64,000 bases of DNA from Rhodotorula mucilaginosa (taxonomy: Eukaryota; Basidiomycota; Microbotryomycetes; Sporidiobolales; Sporidiobolaceae). The stretch spans positions 1,364,001 through 1,428,000 of the forward strand of contig CP137867.1 of assembly GCA_034406715.1 (NCBI GenBank), in the 5' to 3' direction. This document shows positions 39,280 to 51,500 of this stretch, piece by piece. The notes beneath the pieces are model-generated. The model did no database searches, was not told the origin of the DNA, and saw only the letters and a list, made by a program, of their open reading frames with translations. Each line of letters begins with the position of its first letter. Within the stretch, counting starts at the first letter, position 1. The translations under genes and the position numbers were made by a program.

Positions 39280-39431
39280 CCTGCGCTCTGTCTGTGTGTG
39301 TAGAACGACGGGAGTCGAAGCCTTTGTGTTGCGCGCACGACGCGACGCGCCTTTTCGAAGAGATTGCAGTGATCGACAAGAATGAATGTATCCATATTCA
39401 GAGAACTGAGACTGGATACAAGATGCCATAG

Positions 39432-41353
39432 CTACTCCTTCCTCACGACCGCCACCACGACCGTGACATCGTCGACTTTGCCGCCCCGCTCCATCCCCTT
39501 GACCTGCCACCGCTTGCTCTCGGCCGCGAACGGCGTGTACACGTCCGGCCGCACCGCAATCATCCGCGCAAACGTCACCGCCGTCTGCGCGATCGACGCC
39601 GCGAGCTCCTTGTCGTCGCCGCCGGCGCTGCCGCCGTCCTCCTCCGCAGGGCGAGTGGCGGCGGCGTCGACGCGCGAACGGACGAGTTCGAGCAGCCGGT
39701 CCGTCTCGCCCGAAGGCCAGACGCTGTCAAGTCGCGGGGTTTCCCACATTTCGTCAGCAGCGACACACTCTTTCTGGCGCGCCGTTCTGAGCCCGCAAAC
39801 TCACTTGTCCGAGTAACCGTCGGTGAACAACATGACGACGTCGCCGTCTTCCAACTGCAACGAGAACGTATCGGCGTCCTTTGGCCGGTCGATCAACCAG
39901 TTCCCTTCGCCTCCTCCGGCTCGTTCCAGTTCCGAAGCCGGGATCTTGGACAACTGCCGCGGCGCGTTGAAGAAGTGGACTTGGGGCTCTTGCGCGTGAA
40001 CCACCGAGTAGGTGACCGCCGGCGTCGGTGGTGGTGGTGGTGGTGGTGTCGAGTTCTCTGATGCAGGCGAAGAGGGCGGGACCGGGACCGACTCAATCGC
40101 CTTCGGGCGCAGGATGAAAAACCCAGAGTCGCCGAGGCTGCGGGCGGGCAGGGCAGAGCGGCCTGTTAGTCCCACGAAAGACTCAAAAGCCCCCCTCCCC
40201 TCTCGTTCGTTCAGGAACAGGAGAGGTTTTGAAGGCCGAGGCTTACTTTGCGGCGTGGAACATGCCCGTCTCGGCGTCGAGGAGGGCCAAGCATGCCGTC
40301 GAGCTGCCTGCGGGCGAGAGAGCCAGCGACCGGTAGATAAAGCACACAAGATGCAAGTTAGTTGCCGGCGACCCCAAGGAAGGCGGGCGGCGGGCGCAAG
40401 GAGTGCTCTCCGCCGCGCAAAGAAAAAAGCACTGGACGCGCACCTGCCACGATCCCCTTTTCGTTCGAAACATCCCGGAACGCCCCGTCCAGCAGGTCTT
40501 TTAACCGTTCGGCGCTCTTAGACGCCGCTTCGGTCGGCCACTTCCAGTCCTGCGTGCGGACTCGCTCGCGCGCGAACCACATCAGGGCCTGTTGCGGTTG
40601 GTTTGGGCGGACGGGCGGGCGACGATGAACCAAATCAGGGGTTCTCGGTCAATGCGGTGCGATTCCAACGGAGCACGTGTGCGGTGCGTCAAGTCTTTCG
40701 AGAGAGTAAGAGAGGGGAAATGAACGGACCTGAGCGAAATGAGATGGGTCGACGCCCGAATCTTCCCAGCCTCCGACACCGTCTGCGGGAAGGAGACGGA
40801 GCAACGGTCAATCTTGCCCGTCTTACTCGTGGAAGAACAGATCCTGCTCGCTCGCACCTGCAACTCCGAGGACGACGCCTCGGGTTCCTCCTCCGGCGGC
40901 AGCAGCTGAGGAGGGCACGCCCTCGACGAACCACCAATCGTGACCGGCTCCGATCTCCTTCGGCGCTTTCCCCTCTGCGAGGTGTTGATCCCGCCATTTG
41001 CACAGCGGATGATCGGGCGCCAACCCTTGCTGGACAGAGTGACGACGACTCCTCGACGGATGGTCCGAGTCGGTGCTGCTGGTGGTGGTGCCTTCGGGAC
41101 CACTCCGCCGCGAGCGAGAGACCGGTTTCCCGTGAAAGGCTGCCGAGGTCGTAAACGTCCACGTCGTCGACGCCGCCGCTGCACTGTCGGCAGCTGCGGA
41201 GGAAGAAGCGAGCGAGCGGCGAAGCAGCAGCGAGGAGCGACTCGTCGTCGGAGTGGGGAACGGCGACGTCGACGAGCGAGACAAGGGCGCCAAGTGCCGG
41301 CTCAGCAGGCGCAGTCGCTGGACAGGTGAACCACCTAGCAGAGTCCGCGTCAT
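39432..41353 (-). CDS. PTC7: Mitochondrial PP2C-type protein phosphatase
   Basis: Mg2+/Mn2+ dependent Ser/Thr phosphatase of the Ptc7/PPTC7 group, acting in mitochondria on targets that include coenzyme Q biosynthesis in yeast. The ATG at 41353 gives an Arg/Ser-rich presequence. Metal-binding motifs are present: GVVLGVADGVGGWEDSGVDP (joined across an intron at A|D), ARLGDSGFFILR-like AAKLGDSGFFILRPK, VVMLFTDGYSD, and GGKVDDVTVVVAVV near the end. The insert with Pro and Ser runs between the LGDSG and FNAPRQL parts is longer than in yeast Ptc7. It ends VVRKE with TGA at 39432. Several small introns; it runs in the same direction as the Crh gene. Confidence 0.9.
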
Positions 41354-41653
41354 GGCTGCTATCGTAAGGAGTGAGAGCAAGAGAGCAGAGGCTCATCGAC
41401 TTCCGCAGGTGGCGAAGTACTCGGGAACGCACAACATTCGATTGATATATAGTGATTGACAGATGGATCGAGCTACGCACGGCGAGCTAGGCAAAGAATC
41501 CGGACCAGGGGGCACAAATACGACACCAAGGAAGGAGAGAGAGTCGAGAAAGACCAAGACGGCACTGCCGAATCCAGGAGATCGAATAGAAACATGAGGG
41601 GCGGGACCCCCAAAAATGAAGCGTAGCGCGAAGGATGGCGAGAGCGCGCACTC
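41354..41653. other. Intergenic PTC7 promoter
   Basis: 300 bp between PTC7 (start 41353) and the KHA1 stop (41654), both on the minus strand. It must contain the KHA1 3' end and PTC7 promoter; a TATATA-like patch lies near 41445. Confidence 0.4.
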
Positions 41654-44600
41654 TCACGCCGCCTTGGGGTTGTCGGCCGATTCGTCCTCCTCGACAATGA
41701 CGGTCGACCTCCCGGGTACGCGCCCGCGCTTCCCTCCCTTCTGGAGCACGACGATCCTATCGTCCGTCCCCTTCTCCCCCTCGAGCACATACACACTCGC
41801 GACGTCTCCGAGCGCGCGACGAACCTCGCTCGAGACGACGACAGACTGGGCGAGGAGAGGCGCGTTTCGCTGTTCTTTCAGGAGCGCGAGGGCTTCGGTC
41901 GTGTGAGAGGGGGCGTCGCGTCGGCCTCGACCGGCCAAGACGATCACGGGGACGGATTCCGCTGCACAGTGGGAGCGAACGGCGGCGAGGCGGGCGAGCG
42001 CGAGGCGGAGCGGGCGGTGAGACGAGGCGGTCGAGAACTCGATCCGGTTCGAGGTGGCGTCGGAGGAGGTGACCTGCAGACGGGACCACAGCACGTCGTC
42101 TTCGGTCTCGCTCTGGAGTCCGCGACCGCCACCCATGATCGAGGGGTAGATCGTGTCGCCGTTGCCAGCGCCACCTCCTCCACGCGTGAGCGTAAAGAGC
42201 GGCTCGTCCGATTGCGTCGTCGTCGCCGAGGAGTCGCGCGTAGTCGCTTTCGTGACGTCGTCGTCGCCGTTGCCGTTGCCGTTGCCGTCGACAATGGCTC
42301 GATCATGCTCGGTCGGTTCGCCCGCCCTCGTGATCCGCACAACCGAAGCAGTCAAGCACGGGTGGTTCCTAACCAGTTGATCCACCAACGCGAGCGCAAA
42401 CCGGTCATCCGACCCGCCATGGAACGCGAGGAACAAGTGCGCGGCGCGACCCCCCGCTTGAATCGCCGAGTCGGTCTGCGCGCGCTCAAGAAAGACGGCG
42501 ACGTCCGAAGGCGACTCGGCAAACAGGTGCCGGACATAGGTCGCGTATTCGGCCGCTCCGTGCGCGCTGATGGAACGCGCGCCGGTGAAGAGCCCTTCGA
42601 ACGGGTTCGGCAACCACGACTCGGCGACTCCGGGTGCACCACTCTCCGAGGCCGAAGTCAAAGCCGAGGCGTCGACGGTCGGTCCGGTTGCTGTCGCCGT
42701 CGCCGCCACCTTCGCGGAGGCCGGCAAAAGCCAAGGGACCACAGCGACCTGACTGTCGTTCACTTCGACAAATTCTGCCACCTGCTGCGGGTAAGCGTCT
42801 GGGGCGGCAATGTTGAGCGCAAAGTGGCGGATGCGGGCGCCGAGGCCGGTCGCGAACGCCTTCAAGACGGCGGCGAGCGTGTCGGCACGCAGGAGCGCCG
42901 TCTCGCTCTCGGCGGCGCGGAGCAACGCTGAAGTTCGATCCGTGTTCTCGACGAGGCGGAGGAACGCCAATTCGGGCTGCTGCTGCTGCTGCTGCTGCTG
43001 GGCCGTGTTGCTGTCGGACTCTTTCTCGGTGGATGGCGAAGGCGACGGTGGCGCAGGACTCGGTGAGGCCAGTTTCGAGATCGAAGGAGGAGGCGGTACG
43101 AGCAGGCGCAGGAACGACATGATGGCCGGCAAGTGCTCAAACTGCTCAATGACGACCGCGAACCGAGACCGGACGGGTTCTTCGCCAAAGCCGCCGCCGC
43201 TGCCGCTGCCGCCGCCGTCGCGGGGAGGGGGCACGCCGGGGAGCCCGCGCCGTTCGCGCTCGGTTTTGGTGCGGTACCACGCCGGGTAGAACCCCAGAGT
43301 CAAGGGGGTCGTCGCAAAAGTCGTGACGCTGCGTTGGTTGGGTGGCGAGTGAGCAACAAGCATACGTCTTGGATCCCGGAGAAAGGAGGGAGAACTCACA
43401 GCGCCATGAAGACAAACATGGCAAAGACTTGAGAGTTGAGGATCTTGGCATTGAGGCCGATGTTGAGGACGATGAGCTCGACAAGTCCCTTGCAGGCTGT
43501 GCGTCAGGTGCGAATATTCTCTCGTCAGCACCGTCCGCAATGAATCGGCAGCGCGCGAAGATGGCACAGGTGCACTTTTAGCGAGAACAAGGAATCCCGC
43601 GAGACGCACCCATGAGACTTCCGACGGCGCCACTTTCGCGCCAATCCATCCCGAACGCTTTCGCGACTCCGCCGCACGCGAGGAACTTGCTCAGGAAGGC
43701 GACGATCGTGACGCAGACGGTCCAACCCCAGATCGACCCGTCGCTGAGGAGGCCGAGATCCGTCTTCAAACCGCTGCTCGCACAACGGCGTCAGCCTGGT
43801 CAGCACTGTTCGTCCATCGCAAGGGCAGAGGAAGACAACAAACGCACGAGAGGGCAAAGTAGAGCGGGAGGAAGAGGATCGTGACGAGGTCTTCGATCTT
43901 TTCCGTCAGCGGACCGCGAATCTCTTTCGGCACGACGAGGCCGACCAGGAACGCTCCAAAGATCGCATGCACTCCGATCCGGTCCGTCAACCACGCGCTC
44001 GTCAAGACCAAGAAGAGCGTAAACGCCGTCATGGTCTGACTCGGACCTCCCTCGCCTCCCGACCTCGTCTTGCGACTGAGGTATTTCAGGACGGGTCTCC
44101 CGACGAACCAGAGGAGGAGGGTCCAGCCGATCGAGGTGAGGATCACGTAGAGGACGACGAGGCCGGTCGAAGAGTTGACGAGGGCGATCGCGAGAGCGAG
44201 GAGGATCCAACCGACGACGTCGTCTGAGAACCGAGTCGGAGGGCATGATCAGCGTCAGAAGGCCAAAGAGGTGTGAGGGGGGACCAAGTAAACTTACTGC
44301 CTACACCTGCGGAGAGGACGATGACGCCGACGTGGTTCTTGAGGAGGCCTTCGTCGGTGAGGATCCTGGCCAAGACGGGGAAGGCCGTGATGGCGTTGGC
44401 GGTCCCGAGAAAGAGGAGGAAGGTGCCAAAGTTGACGGTCGAGCTGTCGATGAAGCGGTCATAGATCCCTTTCGAGACGGCTGCGCCCATGGCAAAGGGG
44501 ATGATCATGCCGATGAGCGAGATCGAGATCGAGACTTTGGCGTTGCGGCGAAAGAGGGAAAAGTCGACTTCGAGGCCGACGAGGAACAAGAACAAGGTGA

Positions 44601-45080
44601 GGCCAATGTTGGCGACGAGGTTGAGGTACGGGATGCTCTGGGGCGGGAAGATGTTGCTCGTGAAGCCGGGCACGCGGCCGAGGGCGGTCGGGCCGATCAA
44701 GATTCCGGCGATGATTTCGGCAATGACGCGCGGTTGGCGGAGGTACCTCAGGCCGAGGTGCAAGAGGGGCGAGAGGGCGACGATGACGAACGCTTGGGTG
44801 ATGAAGAGCACGAGGGGGTCGGCGGGGTTGAAGGCGATCGGCGACCCGTAGCCCTTGTCAAAGATCGAGGCGGGTTTGGCCCCTCCAGCGGCGGTAGTGG
44901 TAGCTGCAGCAGCGGCGGCGGCGAGAGTGGTCGTGATGGTGGCATTGGCCGCACCGACGAGGGCTGCGGGTGGGGGGAGGAGGTTCGTGAGTTCAAGGCA
45001 AGGCGAGGCTCGCCGGAGCTAGACGATCCCTCGGTGACTTGGGAGACACGGTACTCACTGGCTGTGACTTGGGCAGCCAT
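41654..45080 (-). CDS. KHA1: K+/H+ antiporter, CPA2 family
   Basis: Monovalent cation/proton antiporter, probably of Golgi or other endomembranes as in yeast Kha1. The ATG at 45080 (MAAQVTA) is spliced to [15 protein letters not shown]; the membrane domain then follows with about 12 helices: [80 protein letters not shown] and [36 protein letters not shown] motif after an intron carries the paired acidic residues expected in the ion-binding helix. The cytosolic C-terminus of about 550 residues starts around 43250 and resembles the Kha1 tail, with [20 protein letters not shown]. It ends NPKAA, TGA at 41654. Confidence 0.9.
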
Positions 45081-45745
45081 GGTGTCTCTGTCAATGGGCA
45101 GAGCGAGAGTCGCCCACTCGTGGAAGGGAAGAGCGAGCGGGAGCGGGGCGAGTTGCAGTCCGTCGGCGAGGGGTGCGCTCGCCCGCTGACGTGCTCGCTG
45201 AGCGGGACTTTCTCTCAGCTAGGTCTCCGTCACCAGGCTGGATCGAAGGGAGAGCGAGAGAGAGCACAAAGGCGAGCGATCGCCGGTGGCGGTGCGAGTT
45301 TGCTTTCGCGTGATTCCGACTCGGACTGGGCGCACGCGCGTGTAATGCCTGAATACAAACTCGCGAGTAATCAGCAATTCTGATCCGTCAATTCACTCTT
45401 ACTGCCCGCTCTACGCCTCTCCCTCTCTAGACACTCTCTATCGCCAGCCGAATCCAAATCCACGTGAGTCGACGCCCTGTCCTTTGAGTAGCTGACTACC
45501 CCGCTATGGACCAGCAGCAGCAGTCAGGGGTGCTGCTCCACCTCCCATCTCTCGCTCTCGCCTCCGCTATACGCATGCAAGGACGGCTGACTCTGACTGA
45601 GCAAGCCCACAGCTTCATAAAACCACTCGAGACATTTCCCCCCCGCCGACCCCGACTCTGCCTGACAAGCGACCAGCGGCCTTTCCCCTCTCGTCGCCAA
45701 CGGCCCCGAACAAGATACACCACGAGGGACCAAGACGTTACAGCC
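45081..45745. promoter_or_regulatory. Divergent promoter KHA1/Mago
   Basis: 665 bp between divergent start codons. Small frames within it look spurious. It carries the promoters and leaders of both genes. Confidence 0.45.
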
Positions 45746-45884
45746 ATGGCCGACCAGTTCTACCTCCGCTACTACTCGGGTCACGTCGGCGCCTACGGCC
45801 ACGAGTTTATCGAGTTTGAAATCACCGGGAACCGACTCCGCTTTGCCCTCAACTCAAAGTCAGTCTGCACCTTTCACTCGGGTT

Positions 45885-45926
<42 letters not shown>

Positions 45927-46350
45927 CTTGGGTCTGTGCTGACCACAAGCACACAGCTACCGAAATGAGAGCATGATCCGACGAGAAAGTGGGTCGCACC
46001 TCTCGTTTGTTTCGTACGAGGAAGAACCAAACATGGCTGACATGGATTCTTTCTCCTGCGACCAACCAGTGTGCCTGTCGGACGCCGTCATCAAAGAGTT
46101 CAAGCGGATCCTCGCCGAAAGCGAAATCACAAAGTGGGTCTTCTCTCTTCTCTTGGTTCCAGTTGCGCCTCGCCCGGGGAGGAAGGGGCGGATGGCGTCC
46201 TTTTTTTCATTTGTTTCTTCGGTGTGGCTGATCAAGGTCGTACCTAAACACCACAGGCAAGACGACGACAAGTGGCCGAAAAAGAACGTGGTCGGCAAGC
46301 AGGAACTCGAAGTCAAGCTCGCGCCGTACCACATCTCGTTCCAGGTGCGT

Positions 46351-46441
<91 letters not shown>

Positions 46442-46932
46442 TCCGCCGACTTACCGCCTCATTCGCTACCCCTGACCATTTCCCAACACCCTATTCGCAC
46501 GGACTGGACTCTTGCTGCGCAGACGGCCAAGATCGGGTCCATGGTCGACGTCAACAACTCTGATGACCCCGAAGGGTTGCAGACTTTTTACTACCTCGTG
46601 CAAGATCTCAAGGTGCGTCAATCACACACTGTTTGTCCTTGATGGTGAAGGGTGGCGCCAAAGCTCGGGAGAACCGAGTCTGACTCTCTTGCCTGTCTGC
46701 CGTATCCTTCTTTTCAGATCTTTGTCTACTCGCTCATCTCGCTCCATTTCAAGATCAAGCCGGTACGGTTCTTTTCTCTCTCCAGCGAGGGCTCTCTCTC
46801 TCGTTTCTGCGTTGTTCTAGGCCTCGTCCCATTTCATTTTGATTCGCGATGGAGGGATGTGTCGCCCTGGTCAGCTGCCGAAAGAATGGCCCCACGCGGG
46901 ACTGACGATCCCCATCTTCCACAGACATACTA
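45746..46932 (+). CDS. MAGO: Mago nashi homologue, exon junction complex
   Basis: Core subunit of the exon junction complex, partner of Y14/RBM8, loaded on spliced mRNA in the nucleus. Seven-exon model: 45746-45858, 45957-45988, 46070-46133, 46257-46344, 46523-46612, 46718-46762 and 46924-46932, totalling 441 nt, 146 residues, the same length as human MAGOH. Sequence: [114 protein letters not shown], then TY and stop. The final exon has only three codons including TAG. Intron 1 contains a run of 40 G and intron 4 a CT repeat of about 84 bp. Mago presence fits an intron-rich basidiomycete; budding yeast has lost it. Confidence 0.96.
45887..45926 (+). repeat. Poly(G) tract of 40 in Mago intron 1
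   Basis: Forty consecutive G on the coding strand inside a 98-nt intron, ending about 30 nt before the acceptor and just upstream of the GCTGACC branch-like site. It could form a G-quadruplex in the pre-mRNA. The length may be a collapsed or slipped assembly value. Confidence 0.95.
46354..46437 (+). repeat. (CT)n microsatellite in Mago intron 4
   Basis: Perfect CT repeat of about 84 bp (42 units) starting some 10 nt after the GTGCGT donor. It makes nearly half of this 178-nt intron. Confidence 0.97.
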
Positions 46933-47256
46933 GACATACGTCTTTCAAAAACTGGCTCAGAAGGGAACGGGGGCCAAAGGTTGCGACTGTAGGATGTTGT
47001 TTCCCCCGGCAATCAAATGCCTCTGAGCTCTTTTCGATACCCCCCCCAACCTTCACCTTCTTCTTCTCGGATTCTGTTGCAGTTGTGCCTTCGGACTCGC
47101 CCGCGCTTTGACTCGGACATCGTGTGAGCGAGCTTTGCCGGCCAGGACCCTGTAAGTGCGTGCGTTAGAGAGTCGCGCCGCGCGCGCGCTGATGACAAGG
47201 AACGAGGGCGCAGGGGGAACAAGCGAGCTTGAGCTCTTTTTTTCTTCTTTTCACGA
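46933..47256. other. Mago 3' end, unassigned
   Basis: About 320 bp with no clear gene. It probably contains the Mago 3' end and upstream exon(s) or leader of the small plus-strand gene that follows; acceptor-like signals occur near 47080 and 47213. Confidence 0.35.
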
Positions 47257-47726
47257 TTGAGACGCGGGCGAGGAGTTGCTCGCGGGAGGCGCGATGCGTC
47301 TGTTGAGCAAGAGTTGGCGGCGAGACGACGAGACATCAATGGTGACTTTGCTTTTCTGCTTCACTCGCAAGCGCAAGCCGCCAGCGTCTCGGTCTCACGA
47401 GCTTCTGTTCCTCCCCAAGATGAGAAAGAACTTGCTCTGTCTCACTTGGATACTGGCGAGGCTTCAACTGGTACGCGTCCACTCCACGATACCGCGAGAT
47501 TCAGTTCGCGAGTCGTCAGTCGAGTGGCGAACGGCGAGCAACTCGCCGACTTCTCACAGAGCTCACGCAAACGTTCGTGGACGACCGATACAATGTATGC
47601 ATTGTGTCCATCAGCATAGGACAGGTACTCGAAACGCACGCCGACGGAATCGCCGGTATTAGCAGTTCGGCAGTTTTCGAACGTTTGGCCGTCGTTGTTT
47701 TGCGCTCGTTATTCAAGAGCTGCTAA
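47257..47726 (+). CDS. Small hypothetical protein (5' end uncertain)
   Basis: Two exons can be joined: one ending at 47470 (VEQELAARRRDINGDFAFLL through HLDTGEAST) and 47560-47726 (ELTQTFVDDRYNVCIVSISI, GQVLETHADGIAGISSS, VFERLAVVVLRSLFKSC, TAA at 47724). The intron of 89 nt has a GTACGC donor and CTCACAG acceptor, and the join forms a Glu codon. I recognise no family. No good ATG is in frame at the left side, so upstream exons are likely missing from this model. Its last 18 bases overlap the end of the convergent gene on the other strand. Confidence 0.4.
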
Positions 47727-48258
47727 GGCACCGCTCAAAGTGAAGGCCTGAATCACGCTCTGCAGATTCAACCCCTTGTTTTCTTGGCGGTACGGCTTGC
47801 ATGCACGCGTCAGTACACGAGCCCGGACATGCCGACTTGGCCTTTTTGTCACTTCGGAAGTTTTTCTTGTCCCAACCCGAACCAAGGAGACGATCCATAA
47901 GACTGTAACAGCATTCGTCCGAGTTGTGTCTGGCCCAGCCACCCGGAAGCGCGTAGTTGTCTGGCGGCGGAACGGTTGCAGTCTGCACTTCTTCCTCCGA
48001 GACGAGCTCAACAACCGCGCGCGAGAACGGGACCGGTTTTGTTATCGTTCTCGAGCGCGCCGCCTCAATCAAGGTGATTCGCACGTATACGGCGCATGAG
48101 CGCCTAGAATGCCTGAGAGCGTGGGTGCGCGCATGCAATTCATGTCAACGAAGAGCAAGCCGAACTTCGCTTGGTACGAAAGCCACGCGATTGCGATGGC
48201 CTACACCGTCAGGAGACGTGGTTCACGACCGATCCACTGACGACTGTTCGTCAGACAT
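47709..48258 (-). CDS. Small hypothetical protein
   Basis: Four-exon model: 48238-48258, 48085-48200, 47853-48049 and 47709-47782, totalling 408 nt (135 residues). Pieces: MSDEQSS, then AIAIAWLSYQAKFGLLFVDM and APTLSGILGAHAPY, then FSRAVVELVSEEEVQ and NYALPGGWARHNSDECCYSL, then NKGLNLQSVIQAFTLSGALA. Introns are GT-AG with a GTACTGAC branch site in the last one, but the first donor (GTGGAT) is weak. I know no matching family; one hydrophobic stretch might be a membrane segment. It is convergent with the previous entry and overlaps it by 18 bp. An alternative is that only one of the two is real. Confidence 0.35.
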
Positions 48259-48552
48259 CTCAACTCGTACTCTGTGTGGTGCGCGCTTTGTGAAGGAAAT
48301 TATCCCCGAGAAACGGAAACTCGCAAGTGCAACCTTCTCAGGCTGCCTCCCTCTCTACCTCGATTCTCAAACGACCTCTCAGCTTATCGCGAGCTTGTTT
48401 ACTGTCATAGGAGCAGGAAGAAGGATGCGAGTTGCATAATTCGTACCGGAGCCCGGTGCAAGAGGTGAAATTACAACAGTGGGGGAACGAAAATTCGAAA
48501 GGCGTTGCGCACGAGCCGGCAGCAAAAGAAGGGACTCGGGTTTTTGAAGAGG

Positions 48553-51500
48553 CTATTGCTCCTTGTCGGTGAGGCCAAACATCGACCGGAGCTCTTGAAG
48601 CTTCGGGGTGGTGGTCACGTTCGGGTTGATCGAGGCGCGAGAGGAGCGAGTCGGCGTGCCGGGAGCCGCATTCGAAGAGCGAGAGGCGCCCGAGGAGGGT
48701 CGCGAAGCTGTGGAGTCATGCATCAGCCTTTTTTCGATCTCGAGGGAGTCTGTGCAGCGCTGGCGGAAAACGCACTGGTCTGTTCCGGGGAACCATCCAT
48801 CGGCATTTCGAGCGTGCGTTCTCGGTCCGCAGCTTCCAGGTTCGCGAGTGCGCGTTTCAAATAGGTCTGGAAGTAGCTGCCGGTACCCGCCATCCTGTGG
48901 AGAAGAAGAACCCACGATCAGTCTCGCGTGCCTGGAGATTCAAAGTGGTAGGCAAAAGACGTACCAGGTCGCGATGCGAGCTGAAGCCTCCGGGTGATCC
49001 TTTTGGAACTCGTACAAAGCTGCAATACCCTGTTTTTGGGCCCAATGAAATCAGCACAAAGGAGTGAAGATGCAAACTGACTTTGTCCGGACTCACCGAG
49101 CGAGAGTGACTCGGGTCCCCGATGAGCTCGAAAATCTCCTTGAGGCGCTGATTGACGGCAATGTCGGTCCCGCCTGGCGAAGAAGCTGGTGTCGCGGGTC
49201 CGACTGCCGAGGCAGACTGTGCGGAGGAGGAATCGGTCGAGGCCTTCGCTGAACCGGCTTCTTCGCGCGTGGCGGACCCGAGCGAAGACGCCGACGCCTT
49301 GCGAGCAAGCGCTTCGGCTCGGAGTGCCGTCTCACCACCGCTGAGCTGGTTCGCCAAGCGGTACAGGTACTGGTAGACGAACGAGTTCTCAGCCTGGTCG
49401 ATCTCGTCCAGCTCGTTGAAGACCTTTTCCTTCATGACCGAGACGACCTGCTGCAGGATCGTCTTGACCGTGCGCAAGGGCATGTCGGCGAGGGGGACGT
49501 CGTCGTTCGCTCGTCTCCGCCATTCGGCAGGCGGGATCGTGATCAGGAACTGGTTGATGTCGCTTAAGAGCCGCGGAGCGCGGAGCTGCTGATTTTCGAG
49601 ACTCTCCTTCACGGTCTTGGAAACCTTCCAAAGGCACTGTAGGGAGATGGCAACATCAGTATGTGGCCTCCCCATGGAGCGAGAAAGCCGGGCACGCACC
49701 TTCATGACGAGTTCGGCATACTTGGCGCGGTCAGCGAGCTCGTCGCCTTGCAGCTCGCGCAGATCGATAGTCGCGTCTTGCAGAACCGTCAAAAGAGCGC
49801 TGGGTGCGGTTGATGCATCAGTGCGAGAAACGTACCTCGACGAGGCACCATCGACTCACCCAAAGCAGACGTTTTGGTCCGCATTGTGGAAGATCCGGAT
49901 GAGAACCATGTTTAGGACTTTGGAAAGGCTCTGAATCGGCTCGCTGACGGGGTTGTCGGCCGTGTCGAGCAGGCGGCCGGTCAGGTCCGCGAGGAGGCCG
50001 GTCAGCGGCAAGCGCGAAACCTGCTGCGCCAAGACGCGCTTGTCGAAGAGGGCCGACAGGACCTGCATGAGGTGCTTGCAGAGTCGCAGCTGAGCTGGCG
50101 ACGTCTCGCGCGTCAAGCCGGCAAAGCCCAACTCCATGCGAGCGGTGACGGCATCGATGAGAGCATCGACGTGCGGGAGGACCTGCTCCGTGTTCTTGGT
50201 GATCTCGCGCGTGACGAGCTTGAGCACGTCAGAGCACGCGTTGAAGTCGTCGGTGTCCAACGCTTCGAGCAGGGACGGCAAGTCCGAGACCGTTTCGGCC
50301 ATCAGATCGTCCTCGGTAAAGGCGGGCGGACGGACGGCTGAACGCGACGCTGCCGAGCCCAGGGGACGGCTCGGCGGAGGCGGCATGTTGGCGCGCATGA
50401 CAGTCGACGCGGGTTGAGGTACGCTGCTGGGCGGGCGCGCAAGTCGAGATGGAATGCCGCCTGGTCGCGGGATCCCGGGCGCGCGACTGGTCAACGAGGC
50501 GGCGCCGCTTGCTGCCGGCGACGGTGATGCGGGAACGGCCAGCCGACTCGTCGGAGGTCTCAACCCGCCCGGTGTTCCCGGAGGACCGTCGGTCGTAGAC
50601 GCTGCTGTGCGAGTAGGCGGCAAGGGGGATGCGGTTCCCGAAGCGGTACGCTTCAGTCGCTCTTCCAGCATCGACCGGTCTTTGGCGGGGAGGTTGCCGA
50701 CCGCCTTCCAGGTCGCGTCTGGCCCCACGAGAGTATACACTGCACCGATGGCATGCAGTGCCGCGGTGCGCGTGGTGGCGTCGGGCTTGCCGATGTTGGA
50801 AGCGATCTTGGGGAGTGCTTGCGAGATCGGGTAGATCTTCGCGCCGTGTCGGGAGTAGAGTTGACCGAGCTCTTCGATGCACTCGCTCCGGACGCGAGCG
50901 TTCTTGTTGTCGAGGCCGTGCTCGAAAATCGTCGAAAAGACTTTGCTGAAGGGATAAACGGAGCAGATCGTCTTGAAGATGGCTCGAACACGTTGTCGAA
51001 TCGTCTCCTTGCTGTCGCCGACCTGCAGTCGCACAAGTGGGATGTGAGCGTCGACTTTCGATGGAAAGTCTGGTGAGCGATGCACACCTTGTTGACGAGG
51101 CTGATCAGCAGCGGAAGCGCTTCGTAGTCGGAAGCTCGGTATTCCGCCTTGCTGAGCACCGGGATGAGGTGGTCCACGAGGTCGAGGCATTTGATCGTGA
51201 TGACCGTACTCGTCAAGGCGAGGCGCAGAGTCAGGTACTTGACGATGAGATCAAAGTTGGCGACGAGTCGCTCTCGCATCTCGTGTTCGGAGATGTCGCA
51301 TGCTTCGCCGGCGGTGGCAGGATCTTTTGCGCACTCGTCCATCACCGACAGGCCCGCCAGGAAGTCTCGTTCGGCGGAATGGTCCGTGCTGAAGAGTTGA
51401 CCGTGCAGCGAAGCGGAGATTTGCGGTGCCATCTGGCTGGCGAGCCATTCGACCTGGTCGTGTCGCGGCGTCCCTTCGATCACCCATCTCATCGCACCTG

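Noticed and set aside
34393-41353. Idea that PET100, PAM17 and PTC7 form a mitochondrial gene cluster
   Set aside because: Only PET100 and PAM17 share a promoter; PTC7 is separated by the cell-wall Crh gene, so clustering is probably chance.
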